Position numbers and translations under genes: made by a program | Notes under the pieces: model-generated | Database searches by the model: none | The model's input: only the letters and a program-made list of their open reading frames with translations | What the model was told of the DNA's origin: nothing | Shown: piece after piece, positions 37,400-50,000 of the stretch | Numbering within the stretch: the first letter of the stretch is position 1 | How the letters are laid out: every line of letters begins with the position of its first letter | Assembly: GCA_023231475.1 (NCBI GenBank) | Contig: JALJEE010001852.1 | Coordinates: 1 to 64,000 of the forward strand | DNA: 64,000 bases | Origin: Seison nebaliae | Taxonomy: Eukaryota > Rotifera > Pararotatoria > Seisonacea > Seisonidae | Direction of reading: 5' to 3'

Positions 37400-40300
37400 T
37401 GTTCAGTCATGTTTTAACAGATACCTTCCATAAATGTGGATTGTTCAGTGAGGAGAATAATGGAGAAGAAGAAACATTTCAAATTTCCTGTAGACTTGAC
37501 CCGAATTAGTATTATAAATAGTTTGAATAAATAGACAACTGATCGCCAAAATAATGATAAGTCCAAATTCATCCGTTCAATTCTCTCTCATCTAATTCCC
37601 TTTCATATTCCACTACTCACTCTGATTCTATTTCACAAAGAAGAACAATTACAAGAAGTAGAATTATCATTCACAACAATTCCAATATGAAATTTCCCTT
37701 AATTATTTTAACTAAATCTCCAACTAAAGGAAAGTTTTGTTGATAGAACGGAGAATTGACCGATTCACCATTCACACTCATCACACGAAAGAAATTCTTC
37801 TATTTCTTCAATTATTCCACTTACCGGAAGAATGTCTTTCCGACCATTATGAATCATGAAATATTCAATTAATTATATCATCAATCAATGGACAAATGAG
37901 TGACAATATGATAAAAAAGATGTGGATGATTACAAGAGAAGATAATGGAAATTCTCCAACTTTCTCTACTCATTTCATTCTCTCCATCGTCATCATTGAC
38001 ATGTGATGGAAGAAGATATGGAGATATACTGTCCGTTAAATGTGTGGAAGGGGCGGATATCTTCACATTTCTAATCACATATTGACCTGATTATCTTACC
38101 GTTTTCTTACTTCTTCTTCTCACCATCAACTTCACCATTCCCAAATGGTCGAGAGAAAGGAAAATAGTGGAAATTTCAAATAATCTCATTCATCGATTAA
38201 TCGATTTATTGAATAATTAGAATGATTCTCCCAGAACACGATTTACAGAAACTTTTAATCTTATAAATTATGTATTTCATTCTGTTCACTTCAATTCAAC
38301 GAATTCTCTATTTCTATTTCATCTGATACTATTAGTCTGATTAATCAAGAATTGATTAATTCATTCTGATCAATAACAAATTAGTTAGAGGAGACGGAGA
38401 GTAACGAATGAATAATCATTATTTGGGATGAAACGGTCGATAGTCACCGTGAGATTAGAAGTAGATGTTCATTTTTCATAAAATCTCGAACGAACTTTTT
38501 CATTTTCTCAATTTCTTTAGTAAATTTATGTTAGTTCCTTCTTCCCACCAAACCTGTACTTAGATACGATGATCATATCCACCGGAAAACTAGTAGCATC
38601 TTCAACAAACAATGAACGAAAGAAAATTGAGACATAACGTAAATAAAAGAAGAACCAGGAAAACATGTGGACGGTTAAATCGGAACGGAAACGCAATCGT
38701 CAACTATCTTCCTTCGTTCCAATCTCGCTCTCTTCATCGGAAGCAGTCAACACATATTTATTTTATGTTGACAATTTCCATGTTTATGAATCATCTCTCC
38801 TGAGTCTAGGTGATTTGGTAGAAGGGACTATTTGGTAGACCGACAATTTGATAAACGGAGATTTGGTATATCGACCATTTGGTAGACGGGACTATTTGGT
38901 AAACCGACCATTTGGTAGACTGTATTAGGTAGAACCGTATTTTTAATGAGCATAATCCTTTTGAATGATCCAAAATTTTTGGAGCAATTTAAATGTGAAA
39001 TAAGAAAATATCTACATGTATTTCCCATACGGAGTCTACCAAATGGTCGGTCTACCAAATCTCCGTCTACCAAATTGTCAGTCTACCAAATTGTCGGTCT
39101 ACCAAATAGTCCCGTCTACCAAATGGTTCGTCTACCAAATGTCGTTTTCCCATCCCTCCTCTATCATAACAAATCCATCATCACATCTGATCACTATTCT
39201 GATAAAGACTTATCGAGTCATATCTCTATATTATCTCGAATAACATGTGAGAGAGAAGTGGTGGTGGTGATAGTAGTGGTGATGGTGGATAACAAAGAAC
39301 CAGAAAAGAACGAAGATAGATTGGAAGAGATATGTGGTGTGAAATATGGGATGATGTCGAGATTAATTGAATGGAAATTATTTAAGAATCGATAATAATT
39401 CATTGATGAATTAATTGAAAATTTCTTTTATCAGTAACTTTTCATTTATTTCATCAAAGATATGTGATAAATGTATTGACCGTTGACCGATTTCTTATAT
39501 ATGTTATTGTTACAAAATACAACTTCTTTCTCTCGATTCCCCCTACAACATTATGCAATTCTCTTCCTTTCTATTCAAAGTTTTCTCTCCTCTCTCGCGT
39601 GTGGTGGGGAAGTAAAATTTATTGTATAATCTCGCTAGTCTTATCTCTTATTGGTGGTGGTGGTGGTGGTAGTCAGTCGGTCTTCTAGTAATAATGTTTA
39701 TCATTTGTTCGACGGAACAGAAGAATAGTCAAATGGGATAAAAAGGTGGATGAAAGAAACGTAACGAAAGTTTGTGAAATTGCAGCGAAGGGAGAGACGA
39801 GGCAACCCATTCTCTCAAACAATGTTTTCTTTCAACTAAATCTTCGACAATAGAAGAAGGTGGGAGAGATATCTGAAGTCTTCTTCTACATATATATCGC
39901 TAGTCATTCATTTTTTTTCTCTCAAATCCATTCACTTATTTGTAGGTCGATCGTATAGAACGGACGGGAATTGTTGCGGGAATCAGTCGTTATGAGATGA
40001 ATCGATTTACCTTATTTCCATTCTCTTCGGCAGTAAACAAATAAACGGTTCAATTGAACGAACTGAATAATGAGAAAAGAACAGTAACGTAAAGAATAAA
40101 GTATTCGAATGAAAAGGTAAGAATGTCGAATTATTTAACTCCACGAAAATCAGATATTATTTACTGGATATTATCCAGTCAAAAAAAATCGAAGGATCCA
40201 AACACATTCTCCTTACACTTTATTCTAGTACTGAAACGACCATAAACTGAACAATTTAAACTAAATTCTCTTAAAGTTGATAATAGGGAGAAATGTCGTT

Positions 40301-40528
40301 TTGTTGAATAATTATTCATTTATTATCAATTATGTGGAAGGAAAAAGAAAAGTTAAATTTTTTAACAAATGTTAATTGTCTGATCTAAAATTTGGAATAT
40401 GATTTTCGTCATTCTTCGTTCACGATTCATCTTCAACTAATTCCAACCTTCCGCCAAGTTTTTCCTTTTACTTCCATATAGGAAATGTTGTCAGATGGAG
40501 AAAGGTCAATTCTCCAACATCGAGAAAT
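37400..40528. other. gene-poor region with an inverted tandem repeat
   Basis: No gene is supported. It includes the inverted repeat at 38813-39144, a GTG/GGT-rich patch at 39258-39290 and a (GGT)n run near 39654-39670. Scattered short ORFs have no protein-like features. Confidence 0.5.
38813..39144. repeat. inverted pair of short tandem-repeat arrays
   Basis: The left arm (38813-38937) has about eight copies of a 14-17 base unit beginning ATTTGGTAGAC. The right arm (39031-39144) has seven copies in the opposite orientation (GTCTACCAAAT). The variable spacers follow a shared order in both arms (GGGACT, CCGACA, CGGAG, CGACC), so the arms are collinear inverted copies around a 93-base spacer. 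It would fold into a long imperfect hairpin. It could be a foldback element remnant, a hairpin RNA source or an inverted duplication. Confidence 0.85.
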
Positions 40529-42001
40529 TCATTCTTGCTGTTGTTGTTGTTGATTATGATGATGATGATGATGATGATGTTGTTGTTGGGTATGTCGATA
40601 GAAGAGAGTTTGGTGGAATGATTTGCTTTTTTCTTGTTGTTCGTCATGTTGTCGCATCAGTTTGACCAATTCATAGAGAAGATAAGTGATGTTGATATGA
40701 TAGAGAGCGGAACATTCGATATAATGTATGTTCCATGTGGCACGAACGAATGTCGCGATAGTTTTCGGTTCAAATTTCTGAGGATATTCAACATTCACTC
40801 TCGATTTGACATGAAGCATCGTACGGAAATTAAAATCGTTCATCGTCACAGCCACACGTCCACAATAGACCGAATAATTATTTTTATTCAATATTGGAAG
40901 TTTGAATTTGGAGGATTTGGAATTCTTCGATCTCATCGACAACATATTAGTGAAACGGTTCTTCGGCTCACCATCATTCTTCTTCTCCTTCTTGGATAAT
41001 GGAGATGGTCGAATAACGGTTTCCCGAAACCACTTCGATTTATAATTGATGGATCGACATACTTTTGGAATTAAAATCTTCTTATTATTTCTGCGATTCT
41101 TCAAATCGATATCTAACAGAACATCTAGATTAACCGTATTTCTCGATCTATTCGTCAATCGTCGGAAATATGGCGAAGGAAATACTCCGGAAATTAATTT
41201 GGACAATTTTGTAAAAAGATTAATTCGATTTGATGTCAATCGATCTCTTGGATTTTCGACTGATTTATCTGATTTTTGCCTACTGTTCGTCAACGACCTC
41301 TCATAAAGTTTATCAAGTTTATTTCCAATAATAAGAATTTTCGCATTCAATTCCAACTCCTTCAAATCATAATAGATATCGGAGAGATGACGGAAAGATT
41401 TCGGATCATTCAAATCGTAGATGAGACATATGATATTACACTGATAAATCGAATGAATAAGTTGGACGTGGAGGGAGAAGTCATTCGGTTCAGATCTCTC
41501 ACTATTTCTGGAAGTGGAAACCGAATTGATTATTGTTCGATTTTCGTTCCATTTCTTCTTTCGTATTCGACGTCTTCTACGAATGGTGAGATTGGAATGT
41601 TCTTGTTCCTGTTGTTCATGATGTTGTTTCGATAATTCATGGGAATAAACCGAAAGATAATTCAACAGATACGAATTATAATTCCATGAAATTAATGATT
41701 GATTATTGTTGTTGTTGTTGTTGTTGTTGTATGTTGTATGTAGATTAGATGGCCACATAAAATCAATGAGATTTAAATGAATGGTGTTAGTTGAGGAGTA
41801 AATAGTAAAATGAGTTGATGAGTGTTTATCAGTTTTGGTGATGATGTTTGTTCCTAAACATTCGATAATCTTATGGAAAAGCGTCGTCTTTCCAACGTAT
41901 GTCGGTCCGATGATTCCAACAGTCAAATACTCTTCATCGTTCGATATATCATTAATGTGGTTGGAGGAATCATTCGTTATGGAGGAGATGCCATTCGCCA
42001 T
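40529..42001 (-). CDS. aberrant Ras-like P-loop GTPase
   Basis: A single exon of 490 residues. G1 is GPTYVGKT (residues 32-39), G4 is NKLD (227-230) after ICLIYDLNDPKSFRHLSDI, a Ras-fold beta4/alpha3 signature, and G5 is ECSAL (429-433), followed by the last helix INITYLLYELVKLM. The G3 motif is only LIDFMW (Asp80), lacking the Gly and Gln of DxxGQ. Two long inserts break the fold: about 90 extra residues (Asn run, RRRRRIRKKK) before G4 and about 170 basic residues between G4 and G5. The tail is His/Gln repeats with no prenylation Cys. It may bind nucleotide, but normal hydrolysis is doubtful. Closest in feel to atypical Ras-family proteins. Confidence 0.65.
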   Translation of the reverse strand: MANGISSITNDSSNHINDISNDEEYLTVGIIGPTYVGKTTLFHKIIECLGTNIITKTDKHSSTHFTIYSSTNTIHLNLIDFMWPSNLHTTYNNNNNNNNNQSLISWNYNSYLLNYLSVYSHELSKQHHEQQEQEHSNLTIRRRRRIRKKKWNENRTIINSVSTSRNSERSEPNDFSLHVQLIHSIYQCNIICLIYDLNDPKSFRHLSDIYYDLKELELNAKILIIGNKLDKLYERSLTNSRQKSDKSVENPRDRLTSNRINLFTKLSKLISGVFPSPYFRRLTNRSRNTVNLDVLLDIDLKNRRNNKKILIPKVCRSINYKSKWFRETVIRPSPLSKKEKKNDGEPKNRFTNMLSMRSKNSKSSKFKLPILNKNNYSVYCGRVAVTMNDFNFRTMLHVKSRVNVEYPQKFEPKTIATFVRATWNIHYIECSALYHINITYLLYELVKLMRQHDEQQEKSKSFHQTLFYRHTQQQHHHHHHHHNQQQQQQE

Positions 42002-45000
42002 TCGACTCTAGAACTATAATTCCACATTATTCACCGTTGACATCATAATGACTCATAAATTGGAAATAATGTGAAGAAGTGTCTTCAAATTAATCATAAA
42101 TAGGATTTGTTAGGTATTTTATTTGTACATTCTTCGTCTTCCTTCGTCTTCTTTTTAATCCTTCATTAATTTCTTTAATTAATAGTCTTTCTTCTTCTAT
42201 CCGTTTTCTCGTCTATGTATATGGGATTAATAATGATATAAGCGATTGGTTAATTAGTATTCAAATGAAGGAAATTATGGAGGAAATTAAATTGATAGAA
42301 CCATCTCGTATAATTGATGATTTTAAATGAATGAACGTTTAATTAAGACGAGAAAAATTTTGATTTGGAATGGAATTTAAAAGAAAAATTTAATTAGTTT
42401 CCGTTCGCCTTGACGACAATAATAATTTATAAAATAATCATCGATAATATGATGAGTGGGTTACTTTAGAGAAATAAGTGCAAATAATAGTTAAATTGAT
42501 GACAGGAAATGATTATCCATTGGGAGAATGATCGGAAGAAGAAGGAGAGAAATATTAGATAAATCGAATGAAAAATATCAGAAACACAAAGAGAATTTCA
42601 TTCGATTGTCTTCGTCTAGAGAATGAAATAGAATTGCGCTTCCAGGAATAAGAACGACATTGGACGGATAGTTGCCGTCGAAATATATCCGGTAATATCA
42701 ATCGTTTCATTCACTGCCATATTCGTAGCTGTCAACAAGTCTATTATGATTGGAAAGTGTCAGGAGAATTTCATACAGAAGAAAACGGGAATGATCAATG
42801 AAAAAGTTTTGCGATAAAGGAACGATACGGAAAAAGTGGAATGATACATCGAAATTCGATATATTATTCACAAGAAAAAGAAGAAGAAGAATATTGATAA
42901 TTTCATCCTATTCATTCTTTCATTTATCCTAATAACTTCTATTCTTATCTCATTTGAAAATTTCTATTTCAACCAACACCACTTCATCTAATGAAGAATA
43001 ATAATCTTCTGAAGCTTCAAAGGAGATTCCCATTCCATATTAGCATATCTTATTATTATCTAATGTTTACTTTAAATAAAAGTCGGAGACAGTTCATGTA
43101 TCTATTGGTGTCATTTTTTTTAAACAGCCATCCATCTTTTGTTGATCAACACTCCCAAAAAAAAACAAGAACGTTTAATTTGTTCCATCCTTTTTTTTGT
43201 CGAATAGACTAACGTAATAAATTTGTCTTCATCAGCAATCAATGTTAAAATCGTGTTTAAAAAGAACTACGGAAAAAATAGGTAGAAAAACGGAAACTGA
43301 TTAGGGAGAATGGTGACGAATTGAAAGTGGCATTTGATGATATGTCCCATTGGTCTCCTACTATTTGTCCACATTGGATATACCGATTGATAGTTTTTTT
43401 CGATATACCGATGAGCATGTCAGGAAGACACGTGGAAGATTTAGAAGAAATTCTAAGAGAGACAGAGATCGTTGGTCACAAATCCATATTTATGTAGTTG
43501 TGGAGTTGATGGAAGGAAATGTAGAGAAATAAAGGAAGAAGGAATGCTTTTGAATAATTAACAGTCATGAAAGGGTTGGAATAATTGAGGAGTAATGTTG
43601 AATTGAGTGAATGAATGAGATAGATGATTGAAGTAAAGATGAAGAACTAAAAGATAATCGGACGAATATCGCCATGACCATTTTTAATTGATTATTAATT
43701 ATAATTATAAATATTCATGCTACTGATTGAAATACATGCAATTGTTATTCATATATGAACAACAAGTTACACAATCCGTATTGACAGCGAAAGAATAATA
43801 ATCCATCCATCAACAATTTCTTCAAATTCATCGTCAGATAGTTTATGAAATTCAAAGAAATTCTTCTCGTATTGTTGTACCTATATCTCCATGAATATTC
43901 TACAAGAATAACGTAATAATTAATCTTGTTGTGTGTTAATATCCCTTAATATCCTTCCAACATCTTGTCCATCTACCTCCCCTTCCAACAACATGAGATC
44001 ATATGGAAACATATAGAAATCTTTCCGAAACGAAGTTGAAATCAGAACGTCGAAAATAAGAGGAAATAATACTTTCTCTATCACGTAATCAACAGATTGA
44101 TGGATAGGTTAGTCTGATTATCTTTTCCGTTCGTACAAAATCCTCGGTTCAGATGTTACATATCGAACGAGTGCACTGGAGAATGTAATGTGATCAAAAT
44201 CATTCATAATTCCTCCAAAATTAATCTTATTATTTTGTGGTAGATTTTGTTTATTAATTCAATTAATTACTATTCTACTTCTCACCTTCCAATCTTTCGT
44301 ATAAACTTATTATAGACCATTCTACAACTAAATTAACTAAACAACAAATTAGTTGGAATAACTAACAATAACTTCCTATGCTCATTCTACAACTTTTCAT
44401 CCTCACACTTCACATAACTTTCACTCTTTTCAACAATTCTTCATTAAATTAAATAATGGTAAATTATGAAGAAAAAGAGATAATTTTAATAGTTCCAATA
44501 TAATTCTCGAGTGAGTTAGGAACATAAGAGGTCATGTTGAAATTTTTCGTCGACAGTTGGGTAATAATGGCGAGCAGATACTACTTTCAGACACTTTTGC
44601 ACTAGGAGTAGTGGTAGTGAAGTTAATTCGCAAATCGTGAACTTAAATTTTTTCTTGAAAAAATAAATTTATTGTGTTGAGTTCAACATTTAAATGAACT
44701 TCCGTAGGTTGTGCATAATTGAACTAGAACAATATTTGAAGCATCAATTGTCCTTAGTCCATCGCTAATCATTACTACCACGATCGCCTTGGTAAAAGGA
44801 AGCAATCCCAGACGTTTTTCTTTGCAGAAGAAATATGGCCAAAGGGAGCGTATCCATGATTTTTCGTTACCATTTTCCAACATTCTTTTTTTTTCAGCTT
44901 ATGCGAAAAGAAAAAAATCGGGGATAACTTCCTTTACCATATTTGCTTAGGAATGAGAAACGTCGGGAATAACTTCCTAGAATCACCCCCTGCATTATTA

Positions 45001-46347
45001 TATCGTTGAACTATTATCTGGTTCTCTCCTGGACGTTCTTGGAGAAATTTTTGAATTTCTTTTTTAGAAAAAATGTTAGTTCTTTTCTTTTGGTGCTCTT
45101 TCTCAAATGATTTTAATAATATGGTTCATATGATTATAATTGTTTAATATTTACATTTTAAATCTCATTAAAAAATTGGGAATTTAAAATGCTATAAATC
45201 TTGTAACATGTTGTTCCAACGAAATTCTTCGTTCAAAATATTGGATGAAAATTGACCTCTTCCAATTCTTTTTTCCTCATATATTCGATAAAATGAGTCC
45301 ATTCTGCTCCGCATGCATCGTTCTTTATCAATCTTGCTTCCAAAATATCTTGCACGTTTCTTTTCATCTTTGATAAATAAAGCGTTTTTTCAAAATTGTC
45401 TCGCAATTAAACAAAATAATAATCATAATTGTGTTGGTGTCGATTTGAAAAGAAAATAAGTTCTGAGGTTTATTAAGAATTTCTGACACGAGGATTTGGT
45501 AGTTGGTTTAGGGAGCGAAGTTCCATACTATGGTTCAGTCCATCGGATCAAACTCCTACTAAACAAACAGAAATAACTTTTAGTTTAAATTTTTTATTTT
45601 AATGGTTTGCTAAAAAACTACTATTATCGTGTTAGAAGAAACTTTATAAAACTTATATTCCTCGTGATAATTCCTACTGAAAAAATATTAAACTAGGTTT
45701 TTTTCGAATATGGTTCATCTTCAAGAAATCTTATTTCACAAATTTAGTAAACATTATCTTCTAATGTTTCCTTCCCTCTTCCACTTCTACGTGCAACAAA
45801 AAACCAATGCAAGTGTTGTCTGAAACATATAATCGAAATGTTTCCTTTGTCCGTTCGAAGGAAAAAGAATGAAATATAAGAGACTGCTGAAGAGTGATAA
45901 AGTGGAAATGTGCAATCAAGTTGGAAGCTCTTTGCATTTATGAGCAAATAATAAAAATATGAATGAAAAATGAGAAATTTGATAATTATTTATTCAATGA
46001 TTAGCCCTTCTCCCACAGTTATTGTAGGATGAAGACTTATCATATTAAATTTGGTGGGAATGAAGTGTTATGTGTAGAACAGAAGAGAGATAATATTGTC
46101 TTCAGATTTATACAAACAAAATGTGAAGTCTCTAATGATAAAGGGAGAAATGAATGTAGAAGTTTAGTGGAATATTTCTATAAAATCTTTATTCCCAAAT
46201 CAGCAAGAGAAAATATAATTTAAATAAATAAATAAATAGAATAAACTCGAAAAATATACACATGTACCGGTGTATACCGATATTTGAGGAAAAGTGTAAA
46301 TTAAATAAAAATTTCGAAAGAAAATTAAACTCGAGTGCTCATCCAAA
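42002..46347. other. long region without an assembled gene
   Basis: 4.3 kb with no complete gene. 42.0-44.6 kb appears non-coding apart from a 34-codon (-) ORF at 42616-42720 (starts MAVNETIDITGYISTAT). From 44.68 to 45.95 kb several (-) segments look coding but could not be joined; see the next entry. A 64-codon (+) ORF at 46029-46223 (MKTYHIKFGGNEVLCVEQ start) is also possible. Confidence 0.4.
44683..45947 (-). other. unresolved, probably coding patch (small multi-exon gene or decayed element)
   Basis: Several minus-strand segments read like protein: 45233-45402 (ending DILEARLIKNDACGAEWTHF then IEYMRKKELEEVNFHPIF), an overlapping frame at 45192-45385 (RARYFGSKIDKERCMRSRMD), 44683-44883 (66 codons), and 45744-45870 (VARRSGRGKETLEDNVY). 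Acceptor-like sequences precede some of them. A 14-base motif, GAAGTTATTCCCGA and a variant, occurs twice within 55 bases at 44921-44989. No single consistent splice model was found and no homologue was recognised. Confidence 0.3.
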
Positions 46348-47070
46348 ATGAAGTTGACGGAACAGTTGGAGAAGGATGATGAGTTAAAATATCTGAGAGA
46401 TTACATGAAATCATCAATCCATCTCCTTAATCAAACAAATAATAATAATAAGAGAAAGAATAATTGGAGATTGTCGAAGGAGAATCGTTTATGGAAATTA
46501 AATTGTTTCCGATTAGATATAAGCGATAACGACGACGACGACGATGAATATGATGATAATGATAATGATGATGATGATGAACATTTGAACGAAATCGAAT
46601 CACGAATATATTTAGGTGATGAGATTGCGGCGACATCGCGACGAACTCTCTCCTTTTATAAAATTACTCATATCATCAATTGTTGTGCAGGATATGGTAT
46701 GAATCAGGTACATACAGGTCGTTCGTTCTATGTGGACTATAAGAATATCATCGACTACTACGGAATTAATGCGATCGATCAACCTTTCTACCAAATCCAC
46801 GAACACTTCGAAATGACTTCGAATTACATCAAAGAAGTTTTGAGGAAGTCGAAGAAATATCGAATTCTCATTCATTGTCATAAAGGTATCAGTCGATCGT
46901 CGACTATTGTTCTTGCTCATCTCATGATAAATAATCGATGGAAATTATTGACGGCAATCGATCACGTAAAACGTCGACGATTTATCTATCCAAATATTGG
47001 ATTCCTATCCCAACTTCTCCATTTAGCTCGTCAATTGGATTTGGCATTCGACGTGAATGAAATGAAATAA
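46348..47070 (+). CDS. atypical dual-specificity protein phosphatase (DUSP3-like)
   Basis: It removes phosphate from Tyr and Ser/Thr residues. A single exon of 240 residues. The first 85 residues are an extension with an Asp run (DDDDDEYDDNDNDDDDEH). The DSP domain follows: SRIYLGDEIAATS, YKITHIINCC, general-acid Asp144 in NAIDQP, and the P-loop signature HCHKGISRS (176-184, catalytic Cys177, Arg183). YPNIGFLSQLLHLARQL closes the domain, as PNDGFLAQL does in DUSP3/DUSP13/DUSP26. There is no kinase-interaction (rhodanese) domain, so it is atypical, not an MKP. AATAAA overlaps the stop codon. Confidence 0.88.
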   Translation: MKLTEQLEKDDELKYLRDYMKSSIHLLNQTNNNNKRKNNWRLSKENRLWKLNCFRLDISDNDDDDDEYDDNDNDDDDEHLNEIESRIYLGDEIAATSRRTLSFYKITHIINCCAGYGMNQVHTGRSFYVDYKNIIDYYGINAIDQPFYQIHEHFEMTSNYIKEVLRKSKKYRILIHCHKGISRSSTIVLAHLMINNRWKLLTAIDHVKRRRFIYPNIGFLSQLLHLARQLDLAFDVNEMK

Positions 47071-47075
47071 ATAAA
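47066..47075 (+). terminator. overlapping polyadenylation signals at the DUSP stop
   Basis: Two overlapping AATAAA hexamers (47066-47071 and 47070-47075) begin within the last DUSP codons, so transcript cleavage must occur inside the opposing WDR48 coding region. Confidence 0.5.
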
Positions 47076-47077
47076 AA

Positions 47078-50000
47078 TTATTGAGTCTGATATTTAGTGG
47101 TGGTTGGTGGGAGTGCATCACCTTCCATATCATTCACACAATGTTCGTCATCTTCACCGTTTTCAGGATTTGGAAGAATGTCTTCTTCCGGTATACTCTT
47201 ATCCAAATACGCGAAATATTTAAGATTAATGATAGAAAGTGCAGTGAATGATGACGGTATAGTGGCGGAGGAGGTGATTGACGAGGCGTTCGATGACGAA
47301 GTGTGGAAAGATTTTGGTTGATGTAATTGAAAGAGAAGTTGAATAATTTCGTAATTCACTTTTAAATTTTTCACGTCGATCTTCTCCGACAGATTCATCG
47401 CATCTAATAACGAGAGTTTGGACTGATGAAATGATCCGGTCATTTCGATGGTAATTGAAGTATTACCTTTCTCCTCACTCTTCACCAATTCGTAGAGTCG
47501 CCAAGTCTGTAAAAGAATGGCATAAACGGCGATAACGCAATTGATGAGTGAATTCGATTTGGATGATTGATTATGAATTAATTTATGAATATTAATTGAA
47601 TGATGATTCTTCTCATTCACTAATCGTTTTAATAAATTAATGATATAACATTCCGTTATATCGATCATTTCGATAATGGAAGAATTGTCTAATTGGTCGA
47701 AATTGATAAATGTTTCGATCATTTCGTTCAATTCGTTCAACTCATAACTGAATGTACATTCGAATTTGATATTGGATGATGATGATGAGAGAAATGAAAA
47801 ATTGAAATGAAGAAGTGGAAATGAACTAACTCATCCGACAACTGGTCGATATCGACGAGATATGATGGAAGTTGCTGTTGGATCAGACAATCGATACAGG
47901 AACAATTGACATTCGTTTGATACTTCGATTCAACATTTTCCGATGATGTCGACGATGTATTTGTAGTTGGTGATGATATGGACGGTTGAATATGATGATA
48001 ACGATGATGATGGTGATGATGATGGTTTGAACTATAAAATTTCTTTTTTAAAAATAAACTTTTCAAATAATTGTTGGCGCGAATAATATTCTTGTGACGT
48101 GACGATGTTGATTGTGATCGTTTGATGAGTTTAGATGAGGGAGATAATCGATCGTTAGAATATGCATCGAATGATGGTGAGAAATCCGTTCCGTTCAAAG
48201 TGAGTGTGAGAAGAATGAATCGATTATTCCATACGTAATAATTGACAGTGTTCAATGACATACGATCATCAATACGAATAGATTGATTGAATATCATCGT
48301 TCTCAATCGATTCCTCATTACGTCGTCATTATCGATGAGATATGATTGTCGATACATTGATCGTTTGATGGAATTGCGATGTGATCGTCGAAAAAATGAA
48401 GCAAAGGATTGTTTCGTCGAAAATTCATTAGAATTTTTCCCACTTCCATTCAATGACGAATGATCATCAATGGAATGATCATTGTCGAAAGTTGGCGAAT
48501 CAACAATTAATTCCATTTCCTGAATTCTCACCAGATCACTATTGATATGATGAATGATCCTCTCAACCGCCATATGAGAAATGATGGAGAGATCATGTTG
48601 TTGTTGCTGCTCTACTACATATTGTTGTTGACCGTAATTCGATTGAGTTTGTGAATGAAATGGTTCGATTTGAAATTGTTGTCTCGATTGTGTCGTATTT
48701 AATGGTTCGGTGGAGAGAATATCAGACATTTTCATCCATTCTGGTAAAATTTGCATGACATTCTGAAAATGTAAAAGAATATTATAATAAATTGATTTAT
48801 ATGAAAGAATACATTCATTCAATGTCTCCCAATCATTATCTAAAATATCGATCAATTCAATCATCAACAAATCATCTGATTTCACTCGAATATATGACGG
48901 ATATCCTAATTGTTGTTGTTGTTGTTTCGTCGTATGAATGAGGAAGAATTCCATTTGACTCTCACTCAATTTCACATTAGATGAATAATCGTCGAGGAGA
49001 TTAGTCGTATAATTATTTGAATTTTGAATAAGATATAATGGAAATTGAAGAACGAGAGAAAATAAATTATTGGGAATTAAATTCTGTTTGAGAAGATCGA
49101 GAGCTTTCGCTTTTGTTGGATGAAGACGATTCGTTCGATATAATTGCTCTTTCTCATTCGTTATCATTAGAAGACATTGATGTAATAGACGTGCCAAATG
49201 GAGAATGAATCGATAATATATGTCATAGAACAAATTAGCGATAATAAATCGTCCATAATAATTAATGGAATTATTAAAAATTGATTGTATCATCAATCGT
49301 CCACGACTAATCGAATCCATGTTCACTATACAAGAATTCATTTGACGTTCATTCATTCTCACCATCAGATAACCAAGACTTATATCTAATTGGCACCAAT
49401 TCGTGGATAAATAACTCATGACATTCCATTCACAATTTGACACATTCGAATCGCCAATAATTATTTTCAAATTTCTTTTACTTTTCTCGAATAAGTTGAG
49501 AAGATAATCGATCCAATTATCTCCCCACAAATCATCAGTCAATGTCTTATTCATCAATTCTTCTTTCTCATCATTCTCCTTCGACAATTCAATGATATTC
49601 TCTTTGATTGTCAATCGTTTCTCATTCTCATCATCAATCAACAAATTCTCACTTAACGATCGACCATTCTTTCCCAAATTTAAGAGGAATTCAATTTTAC
49701 ATCCATCCAATTCCGTCAATAGATAATAGAAAATCAATTTAACGAATCGTTTCAATTCCTCCAAATTCTCCATCGTCATCTTCTCTCCTTTCAACATCAT
49801 GGAAGCGAAATCATCATCTAATCGAAACAATTGACTAATGCAATTACAATTGAAGAGATCCCACATCTCAATTTGGAAATGGGAATTCAAAGTGATGACA
49901 TATCGACGATTAGGTAACTGATAATAATTGAGAATGGAACAACCGACTCCTGACGAGAAGATAACGGAATATGGAAATATTTCATGATTCATCTTCTCAC

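Noticed and set aside
38828-39395. ORFs through the inverted repeat
   Set aside because: They only translate the repeat unit (for example repeated YQMVGLPN) and are not genes.
45480-45556. tRNA-like GGTTCAGTCC motif
   Set aside because: No matching A box, acceptor stem or cloverleaf pairing could be found around it.
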